A DNA stretch of 64,000 nt from Mucilaginibacter mallensis (GCF_900105165.1 NZ_LT629740.1:4340001-4404000), one strand, 5' to 3'; counted from the stretch's first letter, positions 49,795-59,805 are shown. Made by a program: numbers and translations. Notes: generated by a model not told the origin, from the sequence alone.

Positions 49795-50730
49795 TTATTT
49801 AATTTCAAGAAAGCCAAATAATAAATCAATTGCTTTTAAACTTGCACGTATTACTGCTTCCCTGGTATTTGAGCCGTTGTGGGTTCCCAGAATACATTGC
49901 TCAAAACTACGTAAAGGACTGTCCATAGGCAGAGGTTCTGTTTCAAAAACATCCAAACCTGCAGACCGCACTTTGCCCGACGTTAATGCTGCTGTTAAAG
50001 CAGTTTCATCAATTAAGCCGCCGCGCGATACGTTTATTACTATTACGCCGTCTTTCATCTTAGCGATGCTCTCAGCATTTATTAAATGAAAATTTGATGG
50101 TGTTAATGCACAGGTAAGTAAAACAAAGTCTGCCTGTTCCAGCTTGTCAGGAAAAGCTAATATTTCGTCAACATTAGCTTCAGCAGCTGTTAGTTTCGTA
50201 AACGGATCGTAAGCATTTATTTTTACGCCAAATGCTTTAAGCCTGCGTGCCGTAGCTAAACCAATATCACCTACACCTATAAGGGCTACAGTTTTTCCAT
50301 CAAGAGACATACCTGCCGGTTTTATCCAATTACCAGCACGTACTTCCCTGTCAACACGATAGCTTTCACGGGCCAAACCGGTAAAATATGCCAGCGCCAT
50401 ATCGGCAACTTCGTTACCAAACATGCGTGGTGTGTTTGAAATAGGTATGCCTAATTTTTCGCATGCCTTAAAGTCAACATTATCAACTCCAACACCCCAT
50501 TTTACCGCAACTCTTAGCTTGCCGTTTTTACCGGCAGTAAAAACTTTTTCCGTTGCAGGGTCATCACCTATAATCCAGGCGTCTACTGTGGGTACAATTT
50601 CAATAAGTTCTTCTTCAGAAAGTGTTTGTACAACGTTTGGAGTTACCAGTTCAATACCCTTTTCATCAAAAATATATCTTAGCTGATCAATAGCCCTTAA
50701 CATTGGCGGGCATGTTATTAAAACTTTCAT
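49795..50730 (-). CDS. D-2-hydroxyacid dehydrogenase, phosphoglycerate-dehydrogenase-like
   Basis: A 311-residue NAD-dependent 2-hydroxyacid dehydrogenase lacking the C-terminal ACT domain of many SerA proteins. The core has VKWGVGVDNVDFKACEKLGI, the NAD loop LIGVGDIGLATARRL near residue 150, the catalytic arginine in VIVINVSRGGLIDE, the Glu in LDVFETEPLP and the His in ILGTHNGSNT. It would oxidise or reduce a 2-hydroxy/2-keto acid. It starts two bases before the end of the cytidylyltransferase gene spacing (50730 against 50733), so the pair is co-translated. A role in making a sugar acid is more likely here than in serine synthesis. Confidence 0.83.
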   Translation of the reverse strand: MKVLITCPPMLRAIDQLRYIFDEKGIELVTPNVVQTLSEEELIEIVPTVDAWIIGDDPATEKVFTAGKNGKLRVAVKWGVGVDNVDFKACEKLGIPISNTPRMFGNEVADMALAYFTGLARESYRVDREVRAGNWIKPAGMSLDGKTVALIGVGDIGLATARRLKAFGVKINAYDPFTKLTAAEANVDEILAFPDKLEQADFVLLTCALTPSNFHLINAESIAKMKDGVIVINVSRGGLIDETALTAALTSGKVRSAGLDVFETEPLPMDSPLRSFEQCILGTHNGSNTREAVIRASLKAIDLLFGFLEIK

Positions 50731-50732
50731 GC

Positions 50733-51410
50733 TTATAATTTATGTATTTGTTTGTATAGCAATTCTGCCATAATAAAATTCAATTCCACATCAATATCCT
50801 GTGCTTCCTGCTCAGCTATTTCATACAAAAAAGGCCTGTCACCAATACGATTATGTTTTCTTTCGAGTATAGCTTTTGTAAAGATGTACATGCAGGAGTT
50901 TTCCTCAAAAACAGGCGGAAGATCCTGGGTACGTAACAAAATATTAGGATTATGATTAAGGGGCCTTGCCAAACCATCCCAATACCTTACTTGCTTGCGT
51001 GTAACCGAAAACAAAGAATCGTACATTGGATATACTTCAAAAAATTTCTTTATACCTGCTTCTATTGTAGCCGATGAAAGTATTGGATTTGTACTATGTG
51101 TTTGTAAATAAAATTCTGACGGCACCTGGTTTATTGTATTCATTAATACATCATTCATCGGTATACCGCCATCACGCAAATGTTCAGGCCTTTCTAACAC
51201 CAATACATCCGGAAAATATTTATTGCTTTGCTCAATAACAATAGGGCTATCGGTATCAATAACTACCTTATCAATTAATGAGCAGTCAAGCAAAGAGCTT
51301 ACTATGTGATGAAATAATGGTTTTCCGGCAAAGTCGCGGTAATTTTTCCCAGGCACTCTCTCGCTGGAATGGCGCATTGGTACAATTGCGGTTAATTTAT
51401 AAGCAGACAT
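50733..51410 (-). CDS. Acylneuraminate-cytidylyltransferase-like protein
   Basis: A 225-residue nucleotidyltransferase of the NeuA/KdsB group that activates a sugar acid with CTP. The N-terminal loop AIVPMRHSSERVPGKNYRDFAGKPLFHHIV gives the characteristic Arg and Lys. LQTHSTNPILSSATIEAGI and the aspartates near residue 210 (EAQDIDVELNF) match the second motif. No NeuB- or KdsA-like synthase gene occurs in the window, so the substrate is open: a nonulosonic acid made elsewhere, or another acid produced by the adjacent dehydrogenases. Confidence 0.82.
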   Translation of the reverse strand: MSAYKLTAIVPMRHSSERVPGKNYRDFAGKPLFHHIVSSLLDCSLIDKVVIDTDSPIVIEQSNKYFPDVLVLERPEHLRDGGIPMNDVLMNTINQVPSEFYLQTHSTNPILSSATIEAGIKKFFEVYPMYDSLFSVTRKQVRYWDGLARPLNHNPNILLRTQDLPPVFEENSCMYIFTKAILERKHNRIGDRPFLYEIAEQEAQDIDVELNFIMAELLYKQIHKL

Positions 51411-51441
51411 TTTTTTATTATTTATTACGTTAATTTCCTGA

Positions 51442-52404
51442 TCAGGAGGAGTAAATTATTTTTTCTCCTAATTCATTACTTGTATTTTGCTCTTTCTTTT
51501 TAAATAGCTTGTCTTTAAAGTCATTAGGGTAATAGAATCTCATTCTAAGGGTTTCATCCGGCTGAAACTTTTGGCGATAACCCTGGTAAGTGCCCCAAAA
51601 CTGAAGTACTCTGAATGCGACTATTGAACTTAACTCTTTAAAAAACTTACCATCATGCAAAGCATGGATAGAATCAGCCCAAACATTCCCTACTGATAAC
51701 CTTATAAAGCTAAAAAAGGTAAACCTTTCATTAGGATAGATGTTTTTTAAGGCAATTGCCTCGCGTCTGTACCGGTTCCTGATCCTTGATACAGATTCCT
51801 CATGTACGTGTACAATTGTGGCAGATGATTCGTATGCAACTGAATAACCTTTTTTCATAATCCGCGTAGCCCAATCTAAATCTTCAAGGCCTGTTAATTG
51901 TTCGTCATAAGGCTGTTCCTCCCACAGTGATTTCCTGATAACCGCATTGGCATTATTGCAAAAAGGGATCCTTTGATCATAATTAGAAACCGAGGGAAAC
52001 CATTTTTTAAATAATTGTTCTTCAGAATATTTAGTAATTTCATTACCAACCTGCCTGCCGTAAACCAATGCTACCCTTTCCTTTTCAAAAGGCGCTATCA
52101 TTTTCTCAACCCAATCAGTGTACAACGGATAAACGTGTGCACTGGCAAAAAGCAAATATTTGCCGCTTGCAGCCTGGCAACCTATATTTAAAGCTCTGCC
52201 GAAAGAAAAGTCCTCAGGTTTGATGTTTACTACTTTCACTCCGGCATTACGTGCAATTTCAGCTGTTAAATCTGTTGAACCAGAATCTACCAATATTAAT
52301 TCTAATTGGGGATACAGCGTTTGCTTACCTATACCTTCAAGTAATCTACCAATATGCTTTTCTTCATTAAATGACCGGATGATTATGCTGCATTTAGGTA
52401 TCAT
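51442..52404 (-). CDS. Family 2 glycosyltransferase
   Basis: A 320-residue GT-A transferase. The start CSIIIRSFNEEKHIGRLLEGI, VDSGSTDLTAEIA, the metal-binding region near LFASAHVYPLYTDWVEK and GLEDLDWATRIMKKGYSVAYE (catalytic ED box) are standard for GT2. A C-terminal hydrophobic/basic stretch may contact the membrane. Donor and acceptor sugars are unknown. It is a member of the long minus-strand operon, 31 bases upstream of the NeuA-like gene. Confidence 0.87.
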   Translation of the reverse strand: MIPKCSIIIRSFNEEKHIGRLLEGIGKQTLYPQLELILVDSGSTDLTAEIARNAGVKVVNIKPEDFSFGRALNIGCQAASGKYLLFASAHVYPLYTDWVEKMIAPFEKERVALVYGRQVGNEITKYSEEQLFKKWFPSVSNYDQRIPFCNNANAVIRKSLWEEQPYDEQLTGLEDLDWATRIMKKGYSVAYESSATIVHVHEESVSRIRNRYRREAIALKNIYPNERFTFFSFIRLSVGNVWADSIHALHDGKFFKELSSIVAFRVLQFWGTYQGYRQKFQPDETLRMRFYYPNDFKDKLFKKKEQNTSNELGEKIIYSS

Positions 52405-52457
52405 AAATTAATATTCAAAATAATTGTTCCTTTGCCAATTAAACTTTTATTTAACTA

Positions 52458-53561
52458 TTATTGTTCATCTAAAGCTTCCTTTAACACTTCCAGATATTTA
52501 GAGCCGTTTTTCCAATCAGGTTCCATATAGTTTCCTTCAGCCCACTCATTCCATGATTTTATAAAAATAAAATTACTATCATCTGGCTTGTGAGAAACTC
52601 TATTCAATACTTCTTTAACATGTTGTTTAAATAATTCGGGGGTGGAATCTTTTAATATCACTGCTTTTTTTCCTAATCTAGGAGTAGTATCCCACCCCGG
52701 CACAATACATGGGTATTCATTGTGCTGATACTCACCAGGCTTTAAAAAAGTTTTTATTGCGTCTTTGTAATTATAAACTTTTAAACCCGGAGCAATTTTC
52801 TTTATCTTATGATATATAAATCGTAAATACTTATTAGTAATTAAATCTGTATCCCCATACTCAATTTCTCTATGCCGGGGGAAAGCCAATCCGTCTAAAC
52901 CATATTTCTCACGATCAGCAGGCTTTACATTTTCTCCAATAAAATGGATTCCATCAAAACCTTCTTTAATGGCTAAGTTACGCCAAAAATCCAATACTTT
53001 TTTACAGTCGGGTATATCCTGCGCTTTATAAATATACAACAAGGGCTTATTGCCAAGTTTTATATACCTTTTATCTTTAAAAGCTTTAAGTAAATAATCA
53101 AAGTGTTCCTGATGGTCTTTTAAATCGCCATATGTTTGTTCTACTAGGGTTTGATTCTTAGCACCGAAAAAAACACCTTTCCATGAATGATTAGCCCAGC
53201 CCAAACAAAATGGGAAGTCGGGCTTTCCTGATTCTAAAACTTCATTAAAGGGACGTTCAAGTAATCTTTTTCCATTACCTAACCAATAATGCCAATAGCA
53301 AAATCCCTCAACGCCATATTTCGCGGCTATTTCAGCCTGTGCAATTCTGGATTCTTCCAGGCGAAGATCATAAAACCCTAATTCGCCGGGTATTTTAGGC
53401 TGTTCATGCCCTTTAAATAAAGGCTTAGCGCTGGCAACAGAAACCCATTCAGTAAACCCCTTACCCCACCACTCATCATTTTCCTGAATAGGATGATATT
53501 GAGGTAAATAATAGGCTAATATCCTTGGTTTTGGGGTTGATGATGTCGATGTCTTTACCAT
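52458..53561 (-). CDS. WbsX-like glycoside-hydrolase-99-type protein
   Basis: A 367-residue member of the glycosyltransferase WbsX family, which has a GH99-like barrel. Diagnostic start: PRILAYYLPQYHPIQENDEWWGKGFTEW, then FCYWHYWLGNGKRLLERP, FCLGWANHSWKG and FIKSWNEWAEGNYMEPD. These proteins occur in O-antigen and capsule loci, where their role is debated: transferase, or an endo-mannosidase-like hydrolase. No signal peptide, so it acts in the cytoplasm. ATG at 53561. Confidence 0.85.
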   Translation of the reverse strand: MVKTSTSSTPKPRILAYYLPQYHPIQENDEWWGKGFTEWVSVASAKPLFKGHEQPKIPGELGFYDLRLEESRIAQAEIAAKYGVEGFCYWHYWLGNGKRLLERPFNEVLESGKPDFPFCLGWANHSWKGVFFGAKNQTLVEQTYGDLKDHQEHFDYLLKAFKDKRYIKLGNKPLLYIYKAQDIPDCKKVLDFWRNLAIKEGFDGIHFIGENVKPADREKYGLDGLAFPRHREIEYGDTDLITNKYLRFIYHKIKKIAPGLKVYNYKDAIKTFLKPGEYQHNEYPCIVPGWDTTPRLGKKAVILKDSTPELFKQHVKEVLNRVSHKPDDSNFIFIKSWNEWAEGNYMEPDWKNGSKYLEVLKEALDEQ

Positions 53562-53659
53562 TCGTAATTATTTTATTTTTTTTAACCAACATTGGTATAA
53601 TAAACAAATACTGCTATTATTTAACTATGTTGTTATCGTTTAATGGCTTTCTGCCATTT

Positions 53660-54310
53660 TCATTTTAAATCTATCTGCTTTATAATTACTGCGGGCACTC
53701 CTCCTGCAATACAATTTGCCGGCACATCCTTTGTGACCAATGCATTAGCACCAATTATTGAATTTTTTCCAATTTTTACATTAGGTAATATTGTAACCTT
53801 ATCACCTATCCAAACGTTATCCTCAATAATAACAGCTCCTTTGGAATACAAAGGCCGATCAGCAGGCGGCAAAGAAAATGATTCAGCATTGATTTCGCCA
53901 TGCGCATTGTCTGTTATGGTTACTTTCTTGCCCATCAATACATTATTACCTATTTTGATATTATATATGGCTGTAATATGGCAATCATCACCAATTGAGG
54001 TATTGCTACCGATAAATATTTCAGGCTCATAATTATGCCCTTTATAACTATCCCACGCGGTTAAAGCCGCGCCTTTGCCAATGCTTACGCCACTATCAAT
54101 TGTAATATATTTACCTCCAAACAGATTTATCGGGTAATAAATTACAATGCCTTTACCAAAGGCTTTAAATTCCGATGCTATCCAAAGTGTATGGAGTTTT
54201 GTTTTAAATGACCTCCATTTATTTGCGGTGGAATAAGAAAAAAAAACAGCCACCAGCTTACATAAATTTGAAAGCATTGATAGTAATATATTTTTGAATC
54301 TTTTTTTCAT
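53660..54310 (-). CDS. Hexapeptide-repeat O-acetyltransferase, membrane-associated
   Basis: A 216-residue transferase. A basic, partly hydrophobic N-terminus (residues 1-35) precedes a left-handed beta-helix with turns such as GGKYITIDSGVSIGKGAALT, IGSNTSIGDDCHI and IGNNVLMGKKVTITDNAHGE. The conserved His in DNAHGE and the closing VWIGDKVTILPNVKIGKNSIIGANALVT fit the WbbJ/NodL-type O-acetyltransferases. It probably acetylates a sugar of the repeat unit. Confidence 0.85.
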   Translation of the reverse strand: MKKRFKNILLSMLSNLCKLVAVFFSYSTANKWRSFKTKLHTLWIASEFKAFGKGIVIYYPINLFGGKYITIDSGVSIGKGAALTAWDSYKGHNYEPEIFIGSNTSIGDDCHITAIYNIKIGNNVLMGKKVTITDNAHGEINAESFSLPPADRPLYSKGAVIIEDNVWIGDKVTILPNVKIGKNSIIGANALVTKDVPANCIAGGVPAVIIKQIDLK

Positions 54311-54334
54311 ATTCCAACACGCTATTATTAATAT

Positions 54335-55294
54335 TTATACGGTATTAGTATTAATAATAGATTTTAAAAATGCTTTGGAAGAAAATAAAATGAATTTAAT
54401 TAAAAAAGTAAATTCAAACTCAAGATATGTTAAAGCAGAAAATTCCTTTTTTACTACTTCCTTATAACCAGATATATCAAAAGTAAAATTAGATGCTTTC
54501 TTATTGGCATCGTTGCTAATAGTAACTATCCATGGTAAAACAAATTTAAAGAGCATTATTCTTTTCTCTTCTCTTAAAACTTTAATCTCCTCTGTGCTAA
54601 CTAAGTATTTACGGAGGATCTTAAAATAATTTGTTAGAAAGACCTTAGGCAAATTATATCCTCCTTTTTTAGCAGGAACAATTGATTGGTAAAATTTATC
54701 CGGAATAACTAAAAATTCGCATCCTTTTTTTAACAATCGCATTAATACATCTACCTGTACAAGCTGTAATGAATATTCCTGGGAAAAGTTATCTATTTTT
54801 TGAAAAGATTCCCTTGATATGCAAAAGCCGCCAATCCAGGTACATGAATACGATACTGTAGCAATAAATGAAGAGGCATTTTTACAGACAATTGGTTCTT
54901 TATAAACGGGCATTGTTCCGTTTAATAAAAATGGAGTTAAGTTATTTTCGCAGCAATATTTTATATTTTGTAATAAAGGAGCTAAAGAACCTTTATTTAA
55001 AACCAGTGTGTCATTATTTAACTTGAGTATTGCCCCTGAACCCATGCTCAGTACTTTTTCGAAATTGCCGTCTACTATGTTCTCCGAATTCCTGTTATAC
55101 TTAATTTTTGTTGGGTATTTATTTACATACTCTCGTGCTATCGATTCAGTATTATCTGTCGAGCAATTATCTGATATTACAATTTCTATTTCATCGGTTT
55201 CAATAAATTCAGGCTCATTAACAAAGCTTTCCAAAACATCCTGTAAATAGTTGCTCCGGTTATATGTGGGAATACAAATTGATAAGTAAATCAT
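54335..55294 (-). CDS. Family 2 glycosyltransferase
   Basis: A 319-residue GT-A glycosyltransferase. The N-terminus LSICIPTYNRSNYLQDVLESF and VISDNCSTDNTESIA are typical, followed by a DxD-like LKLNNDTLVL segment and a hydrophobic C-terminal region (about 280-310). The ATG at 55294 is chosen; the longer in-frame start at 55336 is a TTG and would overlap the flippase gene by 32 bases, whereas the ATG leaves ten bases between the genes. Sugar specificity unknown. Confidence 0.85.
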   Translation of the reverse strand: MIYLSICIPTYNRSNYLQDVLESFVNEPEFIETDEIEIVISDNCSTDNTESIAREYVNKYPTKIKYNRNSENIVDGNFEKVLSMGSGAILKLNNDTLVLNKGSLAPLLQNIKYCCENNLTPFLLNGTMPVYKEPIVCKNASSFIATVSYSCTWIGGFCISRESFQKIDNFSQEYSLQLVQVDVLMRLLKKGCEFLVIPDKFYQSIVPAKKGGYNLPKVFLTNYFKILRKYLVSTEEIKVLREEKRIMLFKFVLPWIVTISNDANKKASNFTFDISGYKEVVKKEFSALTYLEFEFTFLIKFILFSSKAFLKSIINTNTV

Positions 55295-55304
55295 ATCAGC
55301 TATT

Positions 55305-56672
55305 TTAAACGTGCCACTCTTTTCTTTTTTTGACAAAAATCCATGCTACAACGGGTAAGCCCCAAAGTACTGCCGTAAGAAAACCCAGGAAAAGATATTT
55401 TGGAGGCAAATACTTAGTAATCAATAGGGTAGTAATTCCAATATAAATTGCCAACGCTACTGAAACTACAACTAATGGCTCTTTTTTATGTGCTCTTAAA
55501 TATACCGCCAAACCATTTATAATTATTTGAAAGAACCATGCCAGGAGCAAAATAAGCATAGGTACAAACCCTAAAAACCTATGGAAAAACTTAAATGCAT
55601 CTCCATAAAAATAAAGAATTGATAATACCAATATTGCACCAAGCGAAAATGTAATAAGCGAAAGAGAAAGATTCTTTATGAATAATTTATCCATTGCTTT
55701 CCAGTTACGTGTTGATGCATACATGTTTAGCTTAGGATTTGCCACATACATCCATACGTATGAGATAGAAAAAGCCGCTGATGCCAATGCCATACTAATA
55801 CCTACTTTACCGGCTTCGGCAGGCCCGTGAAACTGGAACATTAAAGGCGTATAGATTTGAAAAATAAAATACCCGCTGCTCCAGCTAATAGCATAACGCC
55901 AAATCAAATTTAAAAAATCTGTTTTCCAGTTAACTATATACCCTTTACTTTCTGTAACCATTTGTGCTATAAGTTTTCCAAAGCGGAAATATAACATACC
56001 AATGTTTATGGCAGCTGCAATAAAGGCAGCAAATGCAAGTGAATACAGATTAAAACCAAAATAAAGAAAAGTTAATGTGGCTATTGTTGAAGCTATGGCA
56101 CTAACAAATTTATTTTTTTCAATCGCGGCTATCTGACTGCAACCTTCAAAGAAAGATAGCACAGATTGTGTGGTAAAACTTAACCCCGATGATAAAACAT
56201 AAACGCACCAGGGCAAGGGCCAATTAACATTGCCCCCTTTTCCCCTGAACATTAAAAAGCCTACAGAAAGAATAACAGGAAAACCTACAGCGCCTACTGA
56301 TACAGACCATTTAAAAACAAAGCGCAATAATGATCCTATCCTTTTAATATCATTTGTTTCCCCTTCAAATAATCCGGTTTCAGCGTTAAACGTAAGGCGT
56401 GCATATTCATGAGCTGCAAACTGCGTAACAATAGTTGTAAAACCCAGATCGGCAAATACAGTTAGTGCCGCCAAACTAATAAACGTATACCAAAAACCTT
56501 GTACCTGTGATGTAAGAAATAACGGTATAAATACTAACGTAACAGGCCCCGAAATAATGCGCCATAAACTATTAACCAAAGTAAACATTACATCTTTAGT
56601 AACGCTTGCTTTTATTGATTTTGAAATCTTGCTTATATTAAGTGATCTGGATGGCGACGAGGCTACTGACAT
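55305..56672 (-). CDS. wzx: Polysaccharide flippase, Wzx-like
   Basis: A 455-residue polytopic membrane protein of the MATE/MOP superfamily with about 12-14 hydrophobic segments. Typical features are the N-terminal LVNSLWRIISGPVTLVFIPLFLTSQVQGFWYTFISLAAL, an early cytoplasmic loop, and the aromatic AISWSSGYFIFQIYTPLMFQ stretch mid-protein. It should flip the lipid-linked repeat unit from cytoplasm to periplasm for polymerisation by Wzy. It lies directly upstream of the GT2 gene and downstream of the ddhC-like gene after an 80-base gap. Confidence 0.87.
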   Translation of the reverse strand: MSVASSPSRSLNISKISKSIKASVTKDVMFTLVNSLWRIISGPVTLVFIPLFLTSQVQGFWYTFISLAALTVFADLGFTTIVTQFAAHEYARLTFNAETGLFEGETNDIKRIGSLLRFVFKWSVSVGAVGFPVILSVGFLMFRGKGGNVNWPLPWCVYVLSSGLSFTTQSVLSFFEGCSQIAAIEKNKFVSAIASTIATLTFLYFGFNLYSLAFAAFIAAAINIGMLYFRFGKLIAQMVTESKGYIVNWKTDFLNLIWRYAISWSSGYFIFQIYTPLMFQFHGPAEAGKVGISMALASAAFSISYVWMYVANPKLNMYASTRNWKAMDKLFIKNLSLSLITFSLGAILVLSILYFYGDAFKFFHRFLGFVPMLILLLAWFFQIIINGLAVYLRAHKKEPLVVVSVALAIYIGITTLLITKYLPPKYLFLGFLTAVLWGLPVVAWIFVKKRKEWHV

Positions 56673-56752
56673 TTATATTTTATAAATAAGTTTTACTTAC
56701 TGCAACTATATTGAAATACTTGTTACGGTAATTCACTACTATCTTTCACTGA

Positions 56753-58054
56753 TTAACTTATATAGCCTTTTATTACATCAACAAAATAATCATAATGCGT
56801 TTCATTAAGGCCCGGCCAAACTCCCAGCCAAAATGAACGGTTCATAATTATATCTGTATTGGTAAGCTCTCCTGATACCCTATGGTTTATATCTGCATAA
56901 GCTGGCTGGCGTAATAAATTGCCACCGAATAACAACCTTGTGCCTATTTTTTTCTCTTCCAGGTGCTGTACCAGCATATGGCGGTCGGCAGCATCTCCCT
57001 CACGTAATGTAAGTAAGAACCCAAACCATGAAGGATCAGACTCTGGTGTAGCCTCAGGCAATATGAAAATATCTTCAAACTGTTTCATACGTTCATGAAG
57101 CGCTTTAAAGTTCTCTCTCCTCCTGTTTACAAAATGATCAAGTTTTTTTAGTTGTGATACACCAAATGCAGCCTGCATGTCAGTAACTTTAAGGTTAAAG
57201 CCGATATGGGAGTAAGTGTATTTATGGTCATATCCAAAAGGCAGTGAGCCTAATTGCTGAGAAAAACGGCAGCCGCATGTATTGTCTTTACCTGGTTCGC
57301 AATAGCAGTCCCTTCCCCAATCACGAAAACTTTCAGCCACTTTAGCAAGTACAGGGTTATTTATTAGTACAGCTCCACCTTCGCCCATGGTAATATGATG
57401 CGCCGGATAAAATGAGAAAGTAGCGATATCGCCAAAAGTGCCTGTTTTTTTACCGCGATAAGTTGCGCCTAATGAATCGCAATCATCTTCAACAACCCAT
57501 AAGTTGTATTTTTTGGCAACACGCATTACTTCATCCAAATTAAATGGATTACCCAATGAGTGCGCTATCATTATAGCTTTTGTTTTTGGTGAAACAGCGG
57601 CTTCAATCAAATCTGCCTGAACATTATGCGTAGCAATATCAACATCTATAAATACCGGTATTGCACCAAACTGAATCATTGGGTTTACCGTAGTTGGGAA
57701 ACCCGCAGCAACGGTAATTACTTCGTCACCTGGCTTTATCGCTCTTTCACCTAATTTAGGCGATGTAAGCGCATAAAATGCCACCAGGTTAGCTGATGAG
57801 CCAGAGTTTACTAAAAGTGCTTTAGGAGCTTTAAAATATTCGGCGAAGGATTTTTCAAAATCGTTTGAAAAACGGCCGGCAGTTAACCAGCCATCAAGCG
57901 CAGCATCTACACCCAGCAAAATATCTTCTTCATCCAGCACCTTACCGGTAACTGGTATATAATTTTGCCCGGGTACAATAACCTGTGTTGTTTTTTGCTT
58001 TGCTATCTGTCTGATAATCTGTTCCAGACTGGGGTCACTAAAATTTTTTAACAT
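56753..58054 (-). CDS. ddhC: CDP-6-deoxy-4-keto-glucose 3-dehydrase (DdhC/RfbH, E1)
   Basis: A 433-residue PMP-dependent, iron-sulfur dehydrase that removes the C3 hydroxyl of CDP-4-keto-6-deoxyglucose, the key step to 3,6-dideoxyhexoses. It has the aspartate-aminotransferase fold, with SSANLVAF and DDCDSLG, but the PLP-binding lysine position is His219 in [11 protein letters not shown], the hallmark of E1. Cysteines 192, 250, 252 and 260 are spaced Cys-x57-Cys-x1-Cys-x7-Cys, exactly the published cluster pattern of this family as I know it. It should work with the E3 reductase at 62592-63635. It starts 33 bases after the ThDP-enzyme gene. Confidence 0.95.
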   Translation of the reverse strand: MLKNFSDPSLEQIIRQIAKQKTTQVIVPGQNYIPVTGKVLDEEDILLGVDAALDGWLTAGRFSNDFEKSFAEYFKAPKALLVNSGSSANLVAFYALTSPKLGERAIKPGDEVITVAAGFPTTVNPMIQFGAIPVFIDVDIATHNVQADLIEAAVSPKTKAIMIAHSLGNPFNLDEVMRVAKKYNLWVVEDDCDSLGATYRGKKTGTFGDIATFSFYPAHHITMGEGGAVLINNPVLAKVAESFRDWGRDCYCEPGKDNTCGCRFSQQLGSLPFGYDHKYTYSHIGFNLKVTDMQAAFGVSQLKKLDHFVNRRRENFKALHERMKQFEDIFILPEATPESDPSWFGFLLTLREGDAADRHMLVQHLEEKKIGTRLLFGGNLLRQPAYADINHRVSGELTNTDIIMNRSFWLGVWPGLNETHYDYFVDVIKGYIS

Positions 58055-58086
58055 GAGTGTATGATGATTAAATTTATTTATAATAA

Positions 58087-59805
58087 TCAGGTGCTTTCCA
58101 TTTCTATGGGTACTGCAAATGGTTCCATTTCTGTAATAGGCTTACCAAATGCAATTTTGGGATAAGTATTTGTATGAGGGTCAACCATTACCTGCAATAA
58201 AACAGGCTGATCGGCATTCTCGCTATTCCATAACCATTCTACCCCCTCATTAACATCATCAGGCTGGCTGATTGTTTTTGCTTTTATGCCGTAAGCTTCA
58301 GCCACTTTACCAAAATCAGGGGCATTATATCCCCAATAAGTTGATTGATACCTTGATTCAAAATAGCTATCCTGAAACTGCCTTATCATGCCCAGGGTAC
58401 GGTTATTCATTACAATAATTTTAACTGGCAATTTATTACGCACTATGGTTTGTAGTTCTTGTATGTTTAACTGCATACAGCCATCGCCAACAATAACAAC
58501 CACAGGGCTTTTATTGGTTGCTATACTTGCTCCAATGCCTGCCGGCAAGCTAAAACCCATAGCGCCCATGCCGCCTGAGGTTAAAAATAACTGACCTTTA
58601 TTTATTTGGATTGATTGCGCTGCCCACATTTGATGACTTCCTACATCAGCCAGATACGCGTAAGCTTTTTCACTTACTGCAGATAAACTGTGCATAAAAA
58701 CGTTAGGATTGATACCAACAGGCTCTAATTCCTTTACATCCGGCCACTTTGATTTAAGCGAGGCGGTATACTTCAACCATTCTGTTTGATCATCAAAAGT
58801 ATTATCCTCAGCAACCGTATTAAATTGATCAAAGAACACATTAAGGTTCATTACAAATGGGGTACATCCCTTTACGCGGTTATTTATCTCAGCAACTTCA
58901 CAATCAACGTGATAAATTTTCCGGTTTTCAATAAAACGGGTATCCGCCCCTGTTTGCCTTATATCTAACCTGCTGCCGAGTACAATCAGCAAATCACATT
59001 CGCCAAACGCCACATTTGCCCATCTGTTACCGTAGCTGCCAATAAAGCCAACGCGTAAAGGATCATCGCTTCCTATTACATCCAGGCCTAATAACGTAGT
59101 GATAACAGGTATTTTGGTCTGTTCAATAAAGCGATCAAATAATTCCTGCACATTACCGGCTTTAATACCACGCCCAGCTAATACCAGTGGTCTTTTAGCA
59201 AGCTTCATAGATAATATGAGCTCGTCATATTTTGCTTTATCAAGCTCTGGTGATACTGTTTCTATATCGGTATCTGCCAGAGGCTCAATCTGCGCTCTTT
59301 GAACGTCCATCGGCAAATCAATAAGCACAGGCCCCGGCCTGCCCTCGGTAGCTATCTGAAATGCTTTTTCAAATATTTCAGGGATACTGTTAGGGTCATT
59401 TACCAGGAAACATGCTTTTGTTATTGGAGTAGCCATAGCAACTATATCAGTTTCCTGAAATCCTAGCTGCCTTATGCCCCTATCACCCTTTTGTTCACTA
59501 CGGTTAACCTGCCCTGTGATAAAAATAGCTGGTGAAGAATCGAAATAACAGCTGCCAATACCTGTTAATAAGTTGGTTGCACCCGGACCGCTGGTAGCCA
59601 TTGCAATACCTGGCAATCCTGTTATTCTACCATATGCATCTGCAGCAAACGCGGCAGATTGCTCGTGATGCATAGTGATGATATCAATTTTTGTGCGTTG
59701 GTTTAATGAATCCAGCAAATGTGTAATCATCCCGCCTGATAACTCAAAAATACTTTTGATACCTTTTTTTTCTAAAAAATCCGCTATAAAATCTGATGCT
59801 TTCAT
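58087..59805 (-). CDS. Thiamine-diphosphate enzyme, YerE-like
   Basis: A 572-residue ThDP-dependent enzyme related to acetolactate synthase large subunits. The catalytic glutamate is Glu48 in [28 protein letters not shown], a central FAD-type domain, and the ThDP-binding GDG (440-442) with the NN about 25 residues on follow. In Yersinia, YerE is such an enzyme: it transfers an acetyl unit from pyruvate to the C4 ketone of a CDP-3,6-dideoxyhexose. The setting between ddhC and the sugar SDR, the absence of ilvN and ilvC, and the four-base overlap with the SDR gene support this rather than valine synthesis. The final assignment is inferred from context. Confidence 0.8.
   Translation of the reverse strand: MKASDFIADFLEKKGIKSIFELSGGMITHLLDSLNQRTKIDIITMHHEQSAAFAADAYGRITGLPGIAMATSGPGATNLLTGIGSCYFDSSPAIFITGQVNRSEQKGDRGIRQLGFQETDIVAMATPITKACFLVNDPNSIPEIFEKAFQIATEGRPGPVLIDLPMDVQRAQIEPLADTDIETVSPELDKAKYDELILSMKLAKRPLVLAGRGIKAGNVQELFDRFIEQTKIPVITTLLGLDVIGSDDPLRVGFIGSYGNRWANVAFGECDLLIVLGSRLDIRQTGADTRFIENRKIYHVDCEVAEINNRVKGCTPFVMNLNVFFDQFNTVAEDNTFDDQTEWLKYTASLKSKWPDVKELEPVGINPNVFMHSLSAVSEKAYAYLADVGSHQMWAAQSIQINKGQLFLTSGGMGAMGFSLPAGIGASIATNKSPVVVIVGDGCMQLNIQELQTIVRNKLPVKIIVMNNRTLGMIRQFQDSYFESRYQSTYWGYNAPDFGKVAEAYGIKAKTISQPDDVNEGVEWLWNSENADQPVLLQVMVDPHTNTYPKIAFGKPITEMEPFAVPIEMEST

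Noticed and set aside
56753-58054. Ordinary PLP-dependent sugar aminotransferase
   Set aside because: The PLP lysine is replaced by His219 and the four-cysteine iron-sulfur spacing of DdhC is present, so it is a dehydrase.
58087-59805. Acetolactate synthase for valine/leucine synthesis
   Set aside because: No ilvN, ilvC or ilvD is nearby, and the gene overlaps a sugar SDR and precedes ddhC, so a sugar-branching role fits better.
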